A program made the translations under genes and the position numbers. A DNA stretch of 64,000 nt from contig DASZNF010000021.1 of NCBI GenBank assembly GCA_035551355.1, positions 1 through 64,000 on the forward strand, read 5' to 3'. The stretch comes from DATATV01 sp035551355. Its GTDB lineage: Bacteria > Actinomycetota > Actinomycetes > Mycobacteriales > Pseudonocardiaceae. The notes under the pieces are model-generated. The model ran no database searches and was not told the origin of the DNA. It worked only from the letters and a program-made list of their open reading frames with translations. How positions within the stretch are numbered: position 1 is the first letter of the stretch; each line of letters opens with the position of its first letter. Below, piece after piece: positions 1 through 7,988 of this stretch.

Positions 1-1102
1 GGAACCGGGTGAGCAACGCCGGAAGGGCGACCCGCATCTCGACCCGGGCCAGCTGCTGCCCAAGGCACTGGTGGATGCCGTGCCCGAAACCCAGATGGCC
101 GGTGGCGTCCCGGCTCAGGTCGAGCCGGTCGGGATCGGCGAACCGCTGCGGATCACGGTTGGCGGCCTGCAGGGAGACGGTGACCGACTCCCCCGCCCGG
201 ATCAGCTGTCCGGCCAGTTCGACATCCACCAGCGCCGCTTTCACCGCGGTGTGCGCGATGCTCAGGTACCGCATCAGCTCTTCGACCGCCCGGTCCGGAT
301 CGGCGTGCAGGGCGGCCAGCTGCCCGGGCTCACGCAGCAGAGCGAAGGTGCCCAGCGCCAGCATGTTCGCGGTGGTATCCAGGCCGGCGCCGAGCAGGAA
401 GGTGCCGATCCCGGCCAGTTCCTCGTCGGTGAGGTCACTGCCGGTCAGGTCGCCGAGCAGGTCGTCGGTCGGCTCGGCCCGTTTGGCCAGGACCAGCTGG
501 TGCACGTAGTCCATGAGCGCGCCGTACGCGGCGAATCGCTCCTGCGGTTCGTTGTCCGCGCTGGTGGCGGCCGCCGCGTTTCCCTGGAAGGACGCCCGGT
601 CGGCGTAGGGCACGCCGAGCAACTCGCAGATCGTCACCGCGGGCACCGGCCGCGCGTAGGCCTCGACCAGATCCAGCACCGGGCCCCGGAGCTGCATGGC
701 GTCCAGGTGGTCCACGGTGATCTGCTCGACGCGCTCGGTCAGCCTGCGCATCCGGCGCACGGTGAACCGGCCGGTGAGCAGCTTGCGGTAGCGGGTGTGC
801 TCGGGCGGATCGTTCCCGGTGAGGTCGCCGACCGGCGCGGCCGGCATTTCGGTGATGCCCTCCATGCCGGGCATCGGGTAGTGCGCTAGTTCGTAGCGGG
901 AGCTGAACCGCTGGTCGGCCAGGAACGCGCGGGCCACGGCGTGCCCGGTGACCAGCCAGCCCTCGTGTCCGTCCGGGTAGGTCATCCGCACCAGTGGGTG
1001 CCGCTCGCGCAGTCGGCTCAGCTCGGCGGGCGGGTCGAACGGGCAGCCCGCGGGACGAGCCAGGGGAAGCTCGGTCAGGTGCGGAGCCGGTTCGGTAGCC
1101 AT
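1..1102 (-). CDS. Cytochrome P450, 3' end cut off by the window edge
   Basis: This is a bacterial soluble class-I P450 that would use ferredoxin-supplied electrons to hydroxylate a small molecule. About 367 codons are visible. The protein shows the oxygen-binding I-helix motif GAGLDTTANML near residue 237, the K-helix ELMR (ExxR), and the heme ligand loop FGHGIHQCLGQQ near residue 345, with its Cys in the right place. Only the last 30-40 residues lie outside the window. The ATG at 1102 follows a GGAG-type ribosome site and gives a normal N-terminus. It lies 26 bp after the DrrB-like permease on the same strand and may be co-transcribed with it. The substrate cannot be told from sequence. Confidence 0.93.
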   Translation of the reverse strand, partial: MATEPAPHLTELPLARPAGCPFDPPAELSRLRERHPLVRMTYPDGHEGWLVTGHAVARAFLADQRFSSRYELAHYPMPGMEGITEMPAAPVGDLTGNDPPEHTRYRKLLTGRFTVRRMRRLTERVEQITVDHLDAMQLRGPVLDLVEAYARPVPAVTICELLGVPYADRASFQGNAAAATSADNEPQERFAAYGALMDYVHQLVLAKRAEPTDDLLGDLTGSDLTDEELAGIGTFLLGAGLDTTANMLALGTFALLREPGQLAALHADPDRAVEELMRYLSIAHTAVKAALVDVELAGQLIRAGESVTVSLQAANRDPQRFADPDRLDLSRDATGHLGFGHGIHQCLGQQLARVEMRVALPALLTRF

Positions 1103-1128
1103 CGTGAACTCCTTTTCCCCGGCCGGGT

Positions 1129-1956
1129 TCAGTTCGCGCGCTCGCGGTTGAACAGGTGCCTGGACCAGAGATAGCCGCCCAGGGCGATCAGGGCGCACCA
1201 GCCCAGCGCGAACCACAGGTTGTCGCCCAGCGGCCGGTCCAGCAGCAGATCGCGCAGGGTTTCGATGATCGGCGTGAACGGCTGGTACTCGGCGAACCAG
1301 CGCAGCCCGGCCGGCATCGAATCGGTGGGCACGAAGCCACTTCCGAAGAACGGCAGCAACATCAGCGGCATCGGCAGGTTGCTGGCGGTCTCCACGCTCT
1401 TGCTGACCTGGCCCAGCGCGACCGACAGCCAGACCAGCGCGAAGGTCACCGCCACCAGGAAACCGGCCGCGGCCAGCCAGCCGCCCAGCCCGGCGGCGGG
1501 CCGGAAGCCGACCAGCACCGCCACGCCGGTCACCACGGCCAGGCTGACCATGGCCTGGATGACGCTGCCCAGCACGTGTCCGGTGAGCACCGAGACGCGG
1601 GCGATGTGCATGGTGCGGAACCGGGCGATGATGCCCTCGGTCATGTCCATGGCGATGGAGATCGCGGTGCCCTGCACGGTGGCCGTGATGGTCATCAGGA
1701 TGATCGCGGGCGCCACGTAGTTGGCGTACTCGGCCCGGCCCGCGGCGGCGCCGAGATGCCCGCCGATGCCGTCGCCTAACGTGCCGCCGAAGACGTAGAC
1801 GAACAACAACAGGAACACCACCGGCATCCCGATCAGCATCACGGTCATCGACGGGTAGCGCAGCATCCGCTTGAGGTTGCGGCGCAGCATGGTCGCCGAG
1901 TCGCGCAGCGGATGGAATCGCGGGTCGGCCGGGGCGGCGAGGGCGTGGGTGCTCAT
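1129..1956 (-). CDS. ABC-2 type drug exporter permease (DrrB family)
   Basis: This is a 275-residue integral membrane subunit of a DrrAB-type exporter. A polar N-terminus is followed by about six hydrophobic segments. The family's conserved central stretch ADMTEGIIARFRTM reads here as MDMTEGIIARFRTM, and the PFTPIIETLR motif lies near the C-terminus. Its ATG overlaps the stop of the upstream ATPase gene in an ATGA, so the two are translationally coupled and should form one transporter. The family exports hydrophobic drugs such as anthracyclines. The substrate here is unknown. A close paralogue sits at 36114-36896. Confidence 0.93.
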   Translation of the reverse strand: MSTHALAAPADPRFHPLRDSATMLRRNLKRMLRYPSMTVMLIGMPVVFLLLFVYVFGGTLGDGIGGHLGAAAGRAEYANYVAPAIILMTITATVQGTAISIAMDMTEGIIARFRTMHIARVSVLTGHVLGSVIQAMVSLAVVTGVAVLVGFRPAAGLGGWLAAAGFLVAVTFALVWLSVALGQVSKSVETASNLPMPLMLLPFFGSGFVPTDSMPAGLRWFAEYQPFTPIIETLRDLLLDRPLGDNLWFALGWCALIALGGYLWSRHLFNRERAN

Positions 1957-2912
1957 CGGGAGGTCACCTTCTCGTTGCTGGGATTGCCGGTCAGAGCGAG
2001 GAACACGTCGTCGAGGTCAGGGGTGTGCACGGACAGCTCGTCGACCTCGACGGCGTGCTCGGCGAGCCGGTCGATCAGAGCCTTGAGCGCGTGCAGGCTG
2101 CCGTCGCTGGGCACCCGCAGGGTGAGCGCGTCGGTGTCCTCGGCGGCCTGGCCCAGCACGGTGCGGGCGGTGTCCAGGCCGTGTGCATCGGCGAAGCGCA
2201 GGCGCACGTGTCCGCCGGGGATGCGGCGCTTGAGCTCCTCCGGGGTGCCCTCGGCCACCACCCGGCCGTGGTCGAGCACGGCGATCCGGTCGGCCAGTTC
2301 GTCCGCCTCGTCCAGATACTGGGTGGTCAGGAAGATGGTCACGCCACCGGACACCAGGTCGCGGATGATCTGCCACATGGTGCGGCGGCTGCGCGGGTCC
2401 AGGCCGGTGGTCGGCTCGTCCAGGAAGATCAGCCGCGGGTTGCCGACCAGGGTCATGGCCAGGTCCAGGCGCCGCCGCATGCCGCCGGAACAGGTGGAGG
2501 CGGGTTTGCCTGCCGCGTCGGCCAGGTCGAACTGGTCGATCAGTTCGGCGATGCGGCGTCGGCCGTCGCGCCGGCTGAGGTGGTGCAGATCGGCCATCAG
2601 CCGCAGGTTCTCCGCTCCGGTCAGCAGATTGTCCACCGCGGAGAACTGGCCGGTGACCCCGATCGCGGACCGCACCGCGTCGGGCTCCCGGGTCAGGTCG
2701 TGGCCGGCGACCTGGACGTCACCGGCGTCGGCGCCGATCAACGTGGACAGGATGTTGACCGTGGTGGTCTTGCCCGCGCCGTTCGCGCCCAGCAGCGAGA
2801 AGACCGTTCCCGGCCGCACGGTCAGGTCCAGACCGTCGAGCACGACGTGATCGCCGAAGGATTTCCGCAGCCCGGACACCGCGATCGCCGGCTGGGAATG
2901 GTTGTCAGACAT
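1953..2912 (-). CDS. ABC transporter ATPase (DrrA family)
   Basis: This is the 319-residue cytoplasmic ATPase of the DrrAB-type exporter. It has Walker A GANGAGKTT, signature CSGGMRRRLD, Walker B LIFLDEPTTGLD and the family H-loop region TQYLDEADELADRI, then the C-terminal extension typical of DrrA. I start it at the ATG at 2912 (MSDNHSQ), because the earlier in-frame codons add a low-complexity leader and the homology begins just after this Met. The order DUF4097, ATPase, permease with short gaps suggests one operon. Its paralogue at 35146-36117 shares the same motifs almost word for word. Confidence 0.94.
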   Translation of the reverse strand: MSDNHSQPAIAVSGLRKSFGDHVVLDGLDLTVRPGTVFSLLGANGAGKTTTVNILSTLIGADAGDVQVAGHDLTREPDAVRSAIGVTGQFSAVDNLLTGAENLRLMADLHHLSRRDGRRRIAELIDQFDLADAAGKPASTCSGGMRRRLDLAMTLVGNPRLIFLDEPTTGLDPRSRRTMWQIIRDLVSGGVTIFLTTQYLDEADELADRIAVLDHGRVVAEGTPEELKRRIPGGHVRLRFADAHGLDTARTVLGQAAEDTDALTLRVPSDGSLHALKALIDRLAEHAVEVDELSVHTPDLDDVFLALTGNPSNEKVTSR

Positions 2913-2943
2913 GGGTTTCCCGCTCTCTGGTAGGCACGATGGA

Positions 2944-3789
2944 TCAGGACCGGCGAATGGTGATGTCGCCGTAGGAGGTGCGGCCACGGACCTCGACGAT
3001 CTCGAGGCCCGCCTCGGGCTTGGTGGCGTTCTCCAGCTGGTTGTGCACGTGCCCGAAGGAGGTGCTGACCTCCAGCCAGGCCGCGGTGCCCTCGGCGATG
3101 CCGACCTCCAGGTCGCCCATGGCCGTGCTCAGCACGACCGAGCCGCGGGCCACCTCGCCCAGGGTGATGCCGCCGTTGGAGGACTTCGCGTCCACGCTGC
3201 CGCCGGCCCGCTCGACGCTGATGTCGCCGTTGGCCGCGCGCACCCGCACATCGCCGGTGACCGAATCGATCGTGGTGGCGCCGTTGGAGTTCTTGACCAC
3301 CGCGGCGCCCTCGACCCGGCCGACCTGGACCTTTCCGGAACTGGTGGAGATCTCGGCGTTGCCGGCGACCGATTCGACGCTCAGGTGCCCGGCCGAGGTC
3401 TCCGCCCGCAGCGCACCGGTGTCGTCGAGCCGGATGTTGCCCGCGGAGGTCTTGACCCGGCACGCGCCGAGCCGGCCGGTGCCGAGCAGATCGCCCGCCT
3501 GCAGGTTCGCCGACACCTGGGAACCGGCAGGCAGCGCGATGGTCACCTCGACCGCCCGGGTCTTGCGGGAGAAGTCGAACGCCCGCGCCCGGGGCCCGGT
3601 GATCTGCAGGGTGCCGTTGGCGTAGTCGACCCGGACCTGGCCGGCCGCCTTCACGTCGGACTCGTCGGTGTCGTCGCTGGGGCGGACCTCGACGGTGGTG
3701 TCGGCGCGGTCGCCGGCGGCGATGCGCACATCGCCGTAACCGAGTTCGAGGTTGACCGAAATCGGTTCGGGCGTGTCGTATTCAGGCAT
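2944..3789 (-). CDS. DUF4097 family beta-strand repeat protein
   Basis: This 281-residue protein is built from repeated short beta strands rich in G, S, N and D (for example SSNGATTIDSV, AANGDISVE, KSSNGGITLGE). This is the DUF4097 pattern, a putative right-handed beta-helix or adhesin-like fold. No signal peptide or membrane segment is visible, so it is probably cytosolic. It lies 31 bp upstream of the DrrA-like ATPase and 84 bp downstream of the ribbon-helix-helix gene. In actinomycetes such proteins are often found next to DrrAB pairs and an RHH regulator, but their biochemical role is not known to me. Confidence 0.9.
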   Translation of the reverse strand: MPEYDTPEPISVNLELGYGDVRIAAGDRADTTVEVRPSDDTDESDVKAAGQVRVDYANGTLQITGPRARAFDFSRKTRAVEVTIALPAGSQVSANLQAGDLLGTGRLGACRVKTSAGNIRLDDTGALRAETSAGHLSVESVAGNAEISTSSGKVQVGRVEGAAVVKNSNGATTIDSVTGDVRVRAANGDISVERAGGSVDAKSSNGGITLGEVARGSVVLSTAMGDLEVGIAEGTAAWLEVSTSFGHVHNQLENATKPEAGLEIVEVRGRTSYGDITIRRS

Positions 3790-3873
3790 GGCTGTCCCCT
3801 CACAATGAACTGGTGTGCCGTCCCCGCAGGTCGGAGACGTGTGGGTTGGATCGGTGAGATAAAAGCTCCGGTT

Positions 3874-4395
3874 TTAACGCACCCAGCCGGTGAATTGCTG
3901 TTTGGTTCGCTTTCCGCCGCTGGCCGGTTCGGGCCGCTGGTCGCGCTGCAGTCCGGCGGCGGCCGCGCGCACCAGCCAGGCGTTGACCGAGCGCCCCTCC
4001 TTGGCCGCGGCCTCCTCGACCGCGGTCTTGAGCTGTTCGGGCAGCCGCACGTTGATCCGGGCGGCCGGGCCGTCCTCGGCGATCAGCAGACCGCTGTCCG
4101 CGGTGCCGTCGGCTGGGGTCGAGGCGCTCTGGCCGGCGGACTCGGGCCGGTCGGCCGGTGTGGTCACCACGAAGTTCGGGTCGCGGCCACGCAGCCGCAG
4201 CTCGACCGAGCCCGGGGCCAGGTCCCGGGTGATCTCGTCGGCGGCGGCCGACAGCGCGTCCAGCAGGGTCATCCGGATCGCCGATTCGAGCGAGCCGGTG
4301 AGGCGCTCGACCAGCGCACGCGACTCGTCGCCACCGGCTTCGGCCAGCGTGGCGAACTCACGTCCCAGGTTGGTCACATACGAGGTCAAGTCCAT
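3874..4395 (-). CDS. HicB-like ribbon-helix-helix regulator of the DUF4097/DrrAB operon
   Basis: This 173-residue protein has an N-terminal helical region (about 1-70), a loose acidic linker, and a C-terminal RHH/Arc-type DNA-binding motif at about 110-150 (INVRLPEQLKTAVEEAAAKE, then GRSVNAWLVRAA). It resembles the antitoxin half of HicAB, but no HicA toxin gene lies next to it, so a transcriptional regulator is more likely. The ATG at 4395 lies inside the first of three 11-bp iterons (4392-4424), which suggests autoregulation. It is the first gene of the minus-strand operon running to the permease and perhaps the P450. Confidence 0.85.
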   Translation of the reverse strand: MDLTSYVTNLGREFATLAEAGGDESRALVERLTGSLESAIRMTLLDALSAAADEITRDLAPGSVELRLRGRDPNFVVTTPADRPESAGQSASTPADGTADSGLLIAEDGPAARINVRLPEQLKTAVEEAAAKEGRSVNAWLVRAAAAGLQRDQRPEPASGGKRTKQQFTGWVR

Positions 4396-4424
4396 GGCAT
4401 CACTATGGCACCTTTATGGCACCA
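4392..4424. promoter_or_regulatory. Three tandem 11-bp iterons, probable RHH operator
   Basis: The core ATGGCAY recurs at exactly 11-bp spacing: CCATGGCATCA (4392), CTATGGCACCT (4403) and TTATGGCACCA (4414). One-turn spacing suits cooperative binding of RHH dimers along one DNA face. The array covers the start codon of the RHH gene, so binding would block its own expression. The operator role is inferred. Confidence 0.6.
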
Positions 4425-4470
4425 TTTCAAGCCACTGTGGCTCAGGAAGCTGCCACCGTGGCACACAACG

Positions 4471-4596
4471 GCACTTGCCCAGGTCTTCTCCGGCCACACC
4501 AGCGTCGCCTCCCTGGCCCGCTACGCGCGGGTCTCGCCGGAAGCATTGGCCCGCTGACAGCAGGCCCGCGACCTCGCCGCCCGCCGCCGGTCCTGA
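4471..4596 (+). pseudogene. C-terminal remnant of a tyrosine recombinase/integrase
   Basis: Forward translation gives SGHTSVASLARYARVSPEAL, which has the GH...RY spacing of tyrosine recombinases (catalytic His and nucleophilic Tyr). After ALAR an in-frame TGA stands where relatives usually have Trp (RWQ), and the frame then continues QQARDLAARRRS to a normal stop at 4594-4596. Nothing resembling the rest of an integrase is present upstream, so this is a decayed 3' end with a nonsense mutation, evidence of past integration here. Confidence 0.7.
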
Positions 4597-4837
4597 CCGC
4601 GCCGATCGGGTGAATGGTTATTGCCCGCCGGCCGCCCGGTTCTGGGTTGCAGGGGGCGACAACATGGAGCTACCTCACCGGCAAGGAAAGGATTTCCGCT
4701 GTGGCCACCGAGTCAATTCTCAGGCGCCACGTGCTGCTTTGATCGAGTGCTGAACCATTGATCAGGCGAAATGCCCCGTCACTCATGCATGGTTTCCTTC
4801 CGTGGCCATGCCTTCCTGTGGTGGACGTGACTCGGAC
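4597..4837. other. Intergenic, no supported gene
   Basis: I see no convincing gene in this 240-bp stretch. The only short frame with an AAGGAAAGG-like ribosome site (GTG at about 4700) would make a 13-residue peptide with no recognisable leader function. The segment lies between the integrase scar and the 3' end of the MerR gene. Confidence 0.4.
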
Positions 4838-5521
4838 TCAGGGTTCGCGGACGCAGAGGTACGCGTCCAGGTCGGCGGCGCCCTTGAGCATGGCGCGGCC
4901 CCGGGCGGATAGGCGGGCCTGCCAGTCGCGCAGGGTCGACTTCAGCGGGGCGACGCCTCTGGCGGAGTGGACCTGGGCGATCAGCGGGGCGATCTGCTCC
5001 AGCAGGTAGCCGCCCCGCCTGAGCTGGTGGGCCAGCCGGGCGTCCCGTACGTCGGCCGCGCTGTAGATCCGGTAGCCCGTCTGCGGATCGCGGCGCGGCT
5101 GGACCAGCTCGGCGTTCTCCCATTTGCGCAGGGTGGCAGGGCGGATGCCGAGCCTCTTGGCCAGGGGTCCGATGAGCGTGTCGCCGCGTTCCTGCGGCAC
5201 GGGTGCCAGATCGCGGAGCGTGGCTTCGACGGCCTGGAGAGTACGGCGGTCGTCGAGGAGTTGGCCGTGGCTCTCGTCGATGAGCCGCAGCGCGTCCTCG
5301 GTGGCGCCCCGGTTGACCGCTTGCATGATCGATGTGGCCGTCTGGTGACCGTGCCCGGGCACAAGGGCGAGGAACGCGCGCAGGGCTTGCGCGTGCAGCG
5401 GCGTGTAGGTGCGGTAGCCGTGGACGGTGCGTTCGGCGGCGGGCAGGATGCCGGCGTCCTCGTAGTTCCTGATCGCCTGGGTGGACAGGCCGTGCTCGCG
5501 TGCCAGGTCCACTGGCCTCAT
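4838..5521 (-). CDS. MerR family regulator with two HTH units (TioE-like)
   Basis: This 227-residue regulator has two MerR-type winged helices. The first is at residues 1-70 (MRPVDLAREHGLSTQAIRNY, then EDAGILPAAERTVHGYRTY). The second begins near residue 110 (LIGPLAKRLGIRPATLRKWE, then TGYRIYSAADV). This duplicated layout is known from TioE-type regulators. I start at the ATG at 5521, because homology begins there. An in-frame start at 5575 would add 18 weak residues. It is divergent from the erythromycin esterase gene, and an 18-bp inverted repeat lies between them, so it probably controls that gene and itself. Confidence 0.85.
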   Translation of the reverse strand: MRPVDLAREHGLSTQAIRNYEDAGILPAAERTVHGYRTYTPLHAQALRAFLALVPGHGHQTATSIMQAVNRGATEDALRLIDESHGQLLDDRRTLQAVEATLRDLAPVPQERGDTLIGPLAKRLGIRPATLRKWENAELVQPRRDPQTGYRIYSAADVRDARLAHQLRRGGYLLEQIAPLIAQVHSARGVAPLKSTLRDWQARLSARGRAMLKGAADLDAYLCVREP

Positions 5522-5590
5522 GGGTGCATCACCGATTGAAGATCCATCGCGATGAGAGCGGGTATTTTGCGGCAAAGTTTACATCGCTAG

Positions 5591-5608
5591 TTCAACGATA
5601 CCGTTGAA
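5591..5608. promoter_or_regulatory. Inverted repeat between MerR and erythromycin-esterase genes
   Basis: TTCAACG and CGTTGAA form perfect 7-bp arms around a 4-bp centre (ATAC). A -35-like TTTACA lies just upstream at 5578-5583. The dyad ends 3 bp before the esterase ATG. It is the best candidate binding site for the divergent MerR protein. Confidence 0.6.
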
Positions 5609-5611
5609 GGT

Positions 5612-6787
5612 ATGGATATCAGGGACACGGCCCGACCTCTCGATGGCGCGTGCGTCTCGGCGTTCCTGCGGTCGCTTCCCGCCCGGCCCCTGCTGCTCGG
5701 CCTGGGCGAGGCCAGGCACTTCGTGGGGGAGCTGGGCGAGTTGCGCAACGAGATCTTCCGGCATCTGGTCGAGCACGAGGGCTACCGGTCGTTCGCCATC
5801 GAGAGCGACTGCCTCAGGGGCCTCGTGGTGGACGACTACATCACGACGGGCGCGGGCACGCTCGATGATGTCCTGGAACGCGGCTTCAGCCACAACTTCG
5901 GCGCCTCACCGGGCAACCGCGAACTCGTGCACTGGATGCGTGCCTACAACGAGGAGCATGACGACAAGCTCCGGTTCTTCGGGTTCGACGGCCCTCTGGA
6001 GTATTGGGCGGCGAGCCCGCGACAGGCGCTCACCGCCCTCTACGCCCTTCTCGACGGCCCGCTCCCCAGTACCGTAGTAACCAGGGAAACCCTCGACACG
6101 CTGCTGGGCCCGGACGACCAGTGGTCGAACGAGGCCACGGCCATGGATCCGTCCCAGTCGATCGGCCAGTCCACCGATGCCCAGCGGTTGCGGCTGATCG
6201 CCGACGACCTGGTGGCGCTGCTCGACACGCAGATGCCGCAGCTGAGCGCGCAAGACAGGGAGCGGGCGGCACTGTACGCGCGCACCGCCACCGGCCTGCT
6301 CCGCTACCACTACTGGCTGGCCGACGCGTCCCCAGCGCGGTGGACCCGGCTGTCGGCCCTGCGGGATGCGATGATGGCCGCCAACCTGCGTGCCGTCGCC
6401 GAGCGCGGCCCGGCCCTGGTCTTCGCCTCGAACCTCCACCTGCAGCGGAACAAGAGCGTCATGCCCTTCGGCGACCAGCGGCTGGAGTGGTGGAGCGCGG
6501 GGGCGATCACCGGGACGCATCTGGGCGACCGGTACGCCTTCCTGGCCTCGGCCCTCGGCACGGCCGGTGACAACACCCCGCCCCCGGACACCATCGAGGG
6601 TCTCCTGTCCACGCTCCCGTGGGACCACTCTCTCATCGACGCCCGCGGCCTGGCCGAGGCCATCACAGAGCCCGCCCCGCGCATCTCCCACGATTTCGCC
6701 TATTTCCCGCTGGACCCGGCCCAGCTCGACATGATCGATGGCGTCGTCTTCCTCAGGCAGGCCATCAGGCTGGGAAAGCTGGGTTGA
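5612..6787 (+). CDS. Erythromycin esterase family hydrolase
   Basis: This 391-residue protein belongs to the Ere family of metal-independent esterases that open macrolide lactones, although many family members have unknown substrates. It has the family's early catalytic segment GEARHFVGE (Glu and His) at about residues 30-38 and later SNLHLQRNKS. Length is close to EreA/EreB. The ATG at 5612 has only a weak purine stretch (GAAGG) in front, and the MerR-type dyad sits directly upstream. The gene ends against a decayed Tn3 transposase fragment, which suggests that the MerR/esterase pair arrived as, or was left in, mobile DNA. Macrolide resistance is possible but not proven. Confidence 0.85.
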   Translation: MDIRDTARPLDGACVSAFLRSLPARPLLLGLGEARHFVGELGELRNEIFRHLVEHEGYRSFAIESDCLRGLVVDDYITTGAGTLDDVLERGFSHNFGASPGNRELVHWMRAYNEEHDDKLRFFGFDGPLEYWAASPRQALTALYALLDGPLPSTVVTRETLDTLLGPDDQWSNEATAMDPSQSIGQSTDAQRLRLIADDLVALLDTQMPQLSAQDRERAALYARTATGLLRYHYWLADASPARWTRLSALRDAMMAANLRAVAERGPALVFASNLHLQRNKSVMPFGDQRLEWWSAGAITGTHLGDRYAFLASALGTAGDNTPPPDTIEGLLSTLPWDHSLIDARGLAEAITEPAPRISHDFAYFPLDPAQLDMIDGVVFLRQAIRLGKLG

Positions 6788-6794
6788 CAGGCCG

Positions 6795-7545
6795 GACGCG
6801 GTGCTGTCCAGTGCAGACGGCGCTCGTCGTCGAAGCTGACCTTGCCCTCCATGCCGTAGCGGGACAACTCGGCCAGCCGACGGGGCGGCACGACCGAGGC
6901 GTCCACCTCGGACAACCCCAGCCCGAGGATCTCGGCGGCGCGCTCCAGGGCACTGATCATCGCCGGGCCGGACACCTTCGTCGAGGCCGACGCAGCGCGT
7001 CCAGCCGGAAGTACCGCTGGCCTCCGCGATCTCCAGCAGCCCGTCGAGCACGAGCTTCTGCTCGTCGGTGATCAGCTGGGTACAGGGTTTCCCAAAGCCG
7101 TTGGGTAGCCGCGTCACGGCGGCTGGCGACCAGCCGAACCAGGGTAGTCACACCGGGCAGCAGCACGCGGCGTTCCCGTAGCCCGCCCACGCTTGCGTCG
7201 AACAGCGCCTTCGGGCCGTCCCCCGGTGGTCCAGGCCCGGCCCCCGATCCACTCGTCGAGTTCGTCCTCGACCTCGGCGAACTCCCGCCACCGGTCAGCG
7301 GCACGGATCTCCCACAGGTGCTCGAACCGCGTCTTCTCCCGCTCGCCGTAGGACCTCACGCACGACGGGTCGGCGATGTCGAGCTGCTGGGCGAGGTAAG
7401 TGACCAGTTCGGCCGGTACGCCGTCGAGCGGGTCGTCCAGGAACCCGGCCGCCGTAGCGAACCGTGGCGAGTTGGACGGCGAACCCGAGTTTGTTGTGGC
7501 CCGAGGGAAGGCCCCCGGCCGCCGGCCTGATTCGTGTTCTGGTCG
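6795..7545 (-). pseudogene. Decayed Tn3-family transposase (N-terminal DUF4158 region)
   Basis: On the minus strand a DUF4158-type transposase N-terminus can be pieced together only by changing frame at least four times. Its pieces are LGFAVQLATVRY; FLDDPLDGVPAELVTYLAQQ with IADPSCVRSYGEREKTRFEH; FDASVGGLRERRVLLPGVTT; TDEQKLVLDGLLEIAE; and ALERAAEILGLGLSEVD with VPPRRLAELSRYGMEGK. Homology stops near 6850, before the catalytic DDE domain. It is a dead fragment between the esterase gene and the MORN gene. Confidence 0.8.
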
Positions 7546-7549
7546 GGGC

Positions 7550-7942
7550 TCATCCCCCGAGCGTGTGCCCCAGCGAGGTCGGGTGCTCCTCGATCAGCGT
7601 GCCGTTCTCGTCCCAGATCTTCCGGGACTGGTGGCGACCCTGGTCGTCGAACACGTCGAGCTGCCGGACCCGCCCGTTCGGGTGGTACTCATGCCACTCC
7701 CCGACCGCGCTGCCGGATTTCACCACACCCTCGGATTCCAGGCTGCCGTCCGGATACCACGACTTGCTCGGGCCGTCCTCGACGCCGTCGGTGTAGGTGG
7801 TCAGCCCGATCCGCTGCCCGGTCTTCGGGTGGTACTCGACGGTCTGCCCGGTGAACAGTTCGCCCCGGTAGGTGATACGACCGGACAGGTCGCCGTCGAT
7901 CTCGGGGTCGTCGACGTTGATGGGTTCTTCGCTGCTGCTCAT
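7550..7942 (-). CDS. MORN-repeat protein, YwqK-type antitoxin/immunity-like
   Basis: This 130-residue acidic protein contains successive MORN-like units (YRGELFTGQTVEYHPKTGQR, YTDGVEDGPSKSWYPDGSLE, SGSAVGEWHEYHPNGRVRQL, DENGTLIEEH). The YwqK family of such proteins includes antitoxins of secreted or contact-dependent toxins. The ATG at 7942 sits 9 bp after GAAGGA. An upstream TTG would touch the ribosome site and is less likely. It follows the YbaB-like gene by 46 bp and is likely co-transcribed. Its 3' end abuts the Tn3 remnant, where a toxin gene might once have been. The immunity role is inferred from family and context. Confidence 0.75.
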   Translation of the reverse strand: MSSSEEPINVDDPEIDGDLSGRITYRGELFTGQTVEYHPKTGQRIGLTTYTDGVEDGPSKSWYPDGSLESEGVVKSGSAVGEWHEYHPNGRVRQLDVFDDQGRHQSRKIWDENGTLIEEHPTSLGHTLGG

Positions 7943-7988
7943 CCGGGCCAATCCTTCAGGTTGTCGTCATGGGACGCGAAGCCGGTGA

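Noticed and set aside
3874..4395. HicAB toxin-antitoxin pair
   Set aside because: Only the HicB-like half is present and its neighbours are exporter genes, so a regulator is more likely.
2902..4557. Long plus-strand open frame of 551 codons
   Set aside because: It is antisense to DUF4097 and the RHH gene, is rich in G, R, A and P, and has no homology except the integrase scar at its end.
4700..4742. 13-residue leader peptide with an AAGGAAAGG site
   Set aside because: No attenuator structure or downstream gene in the same direction.
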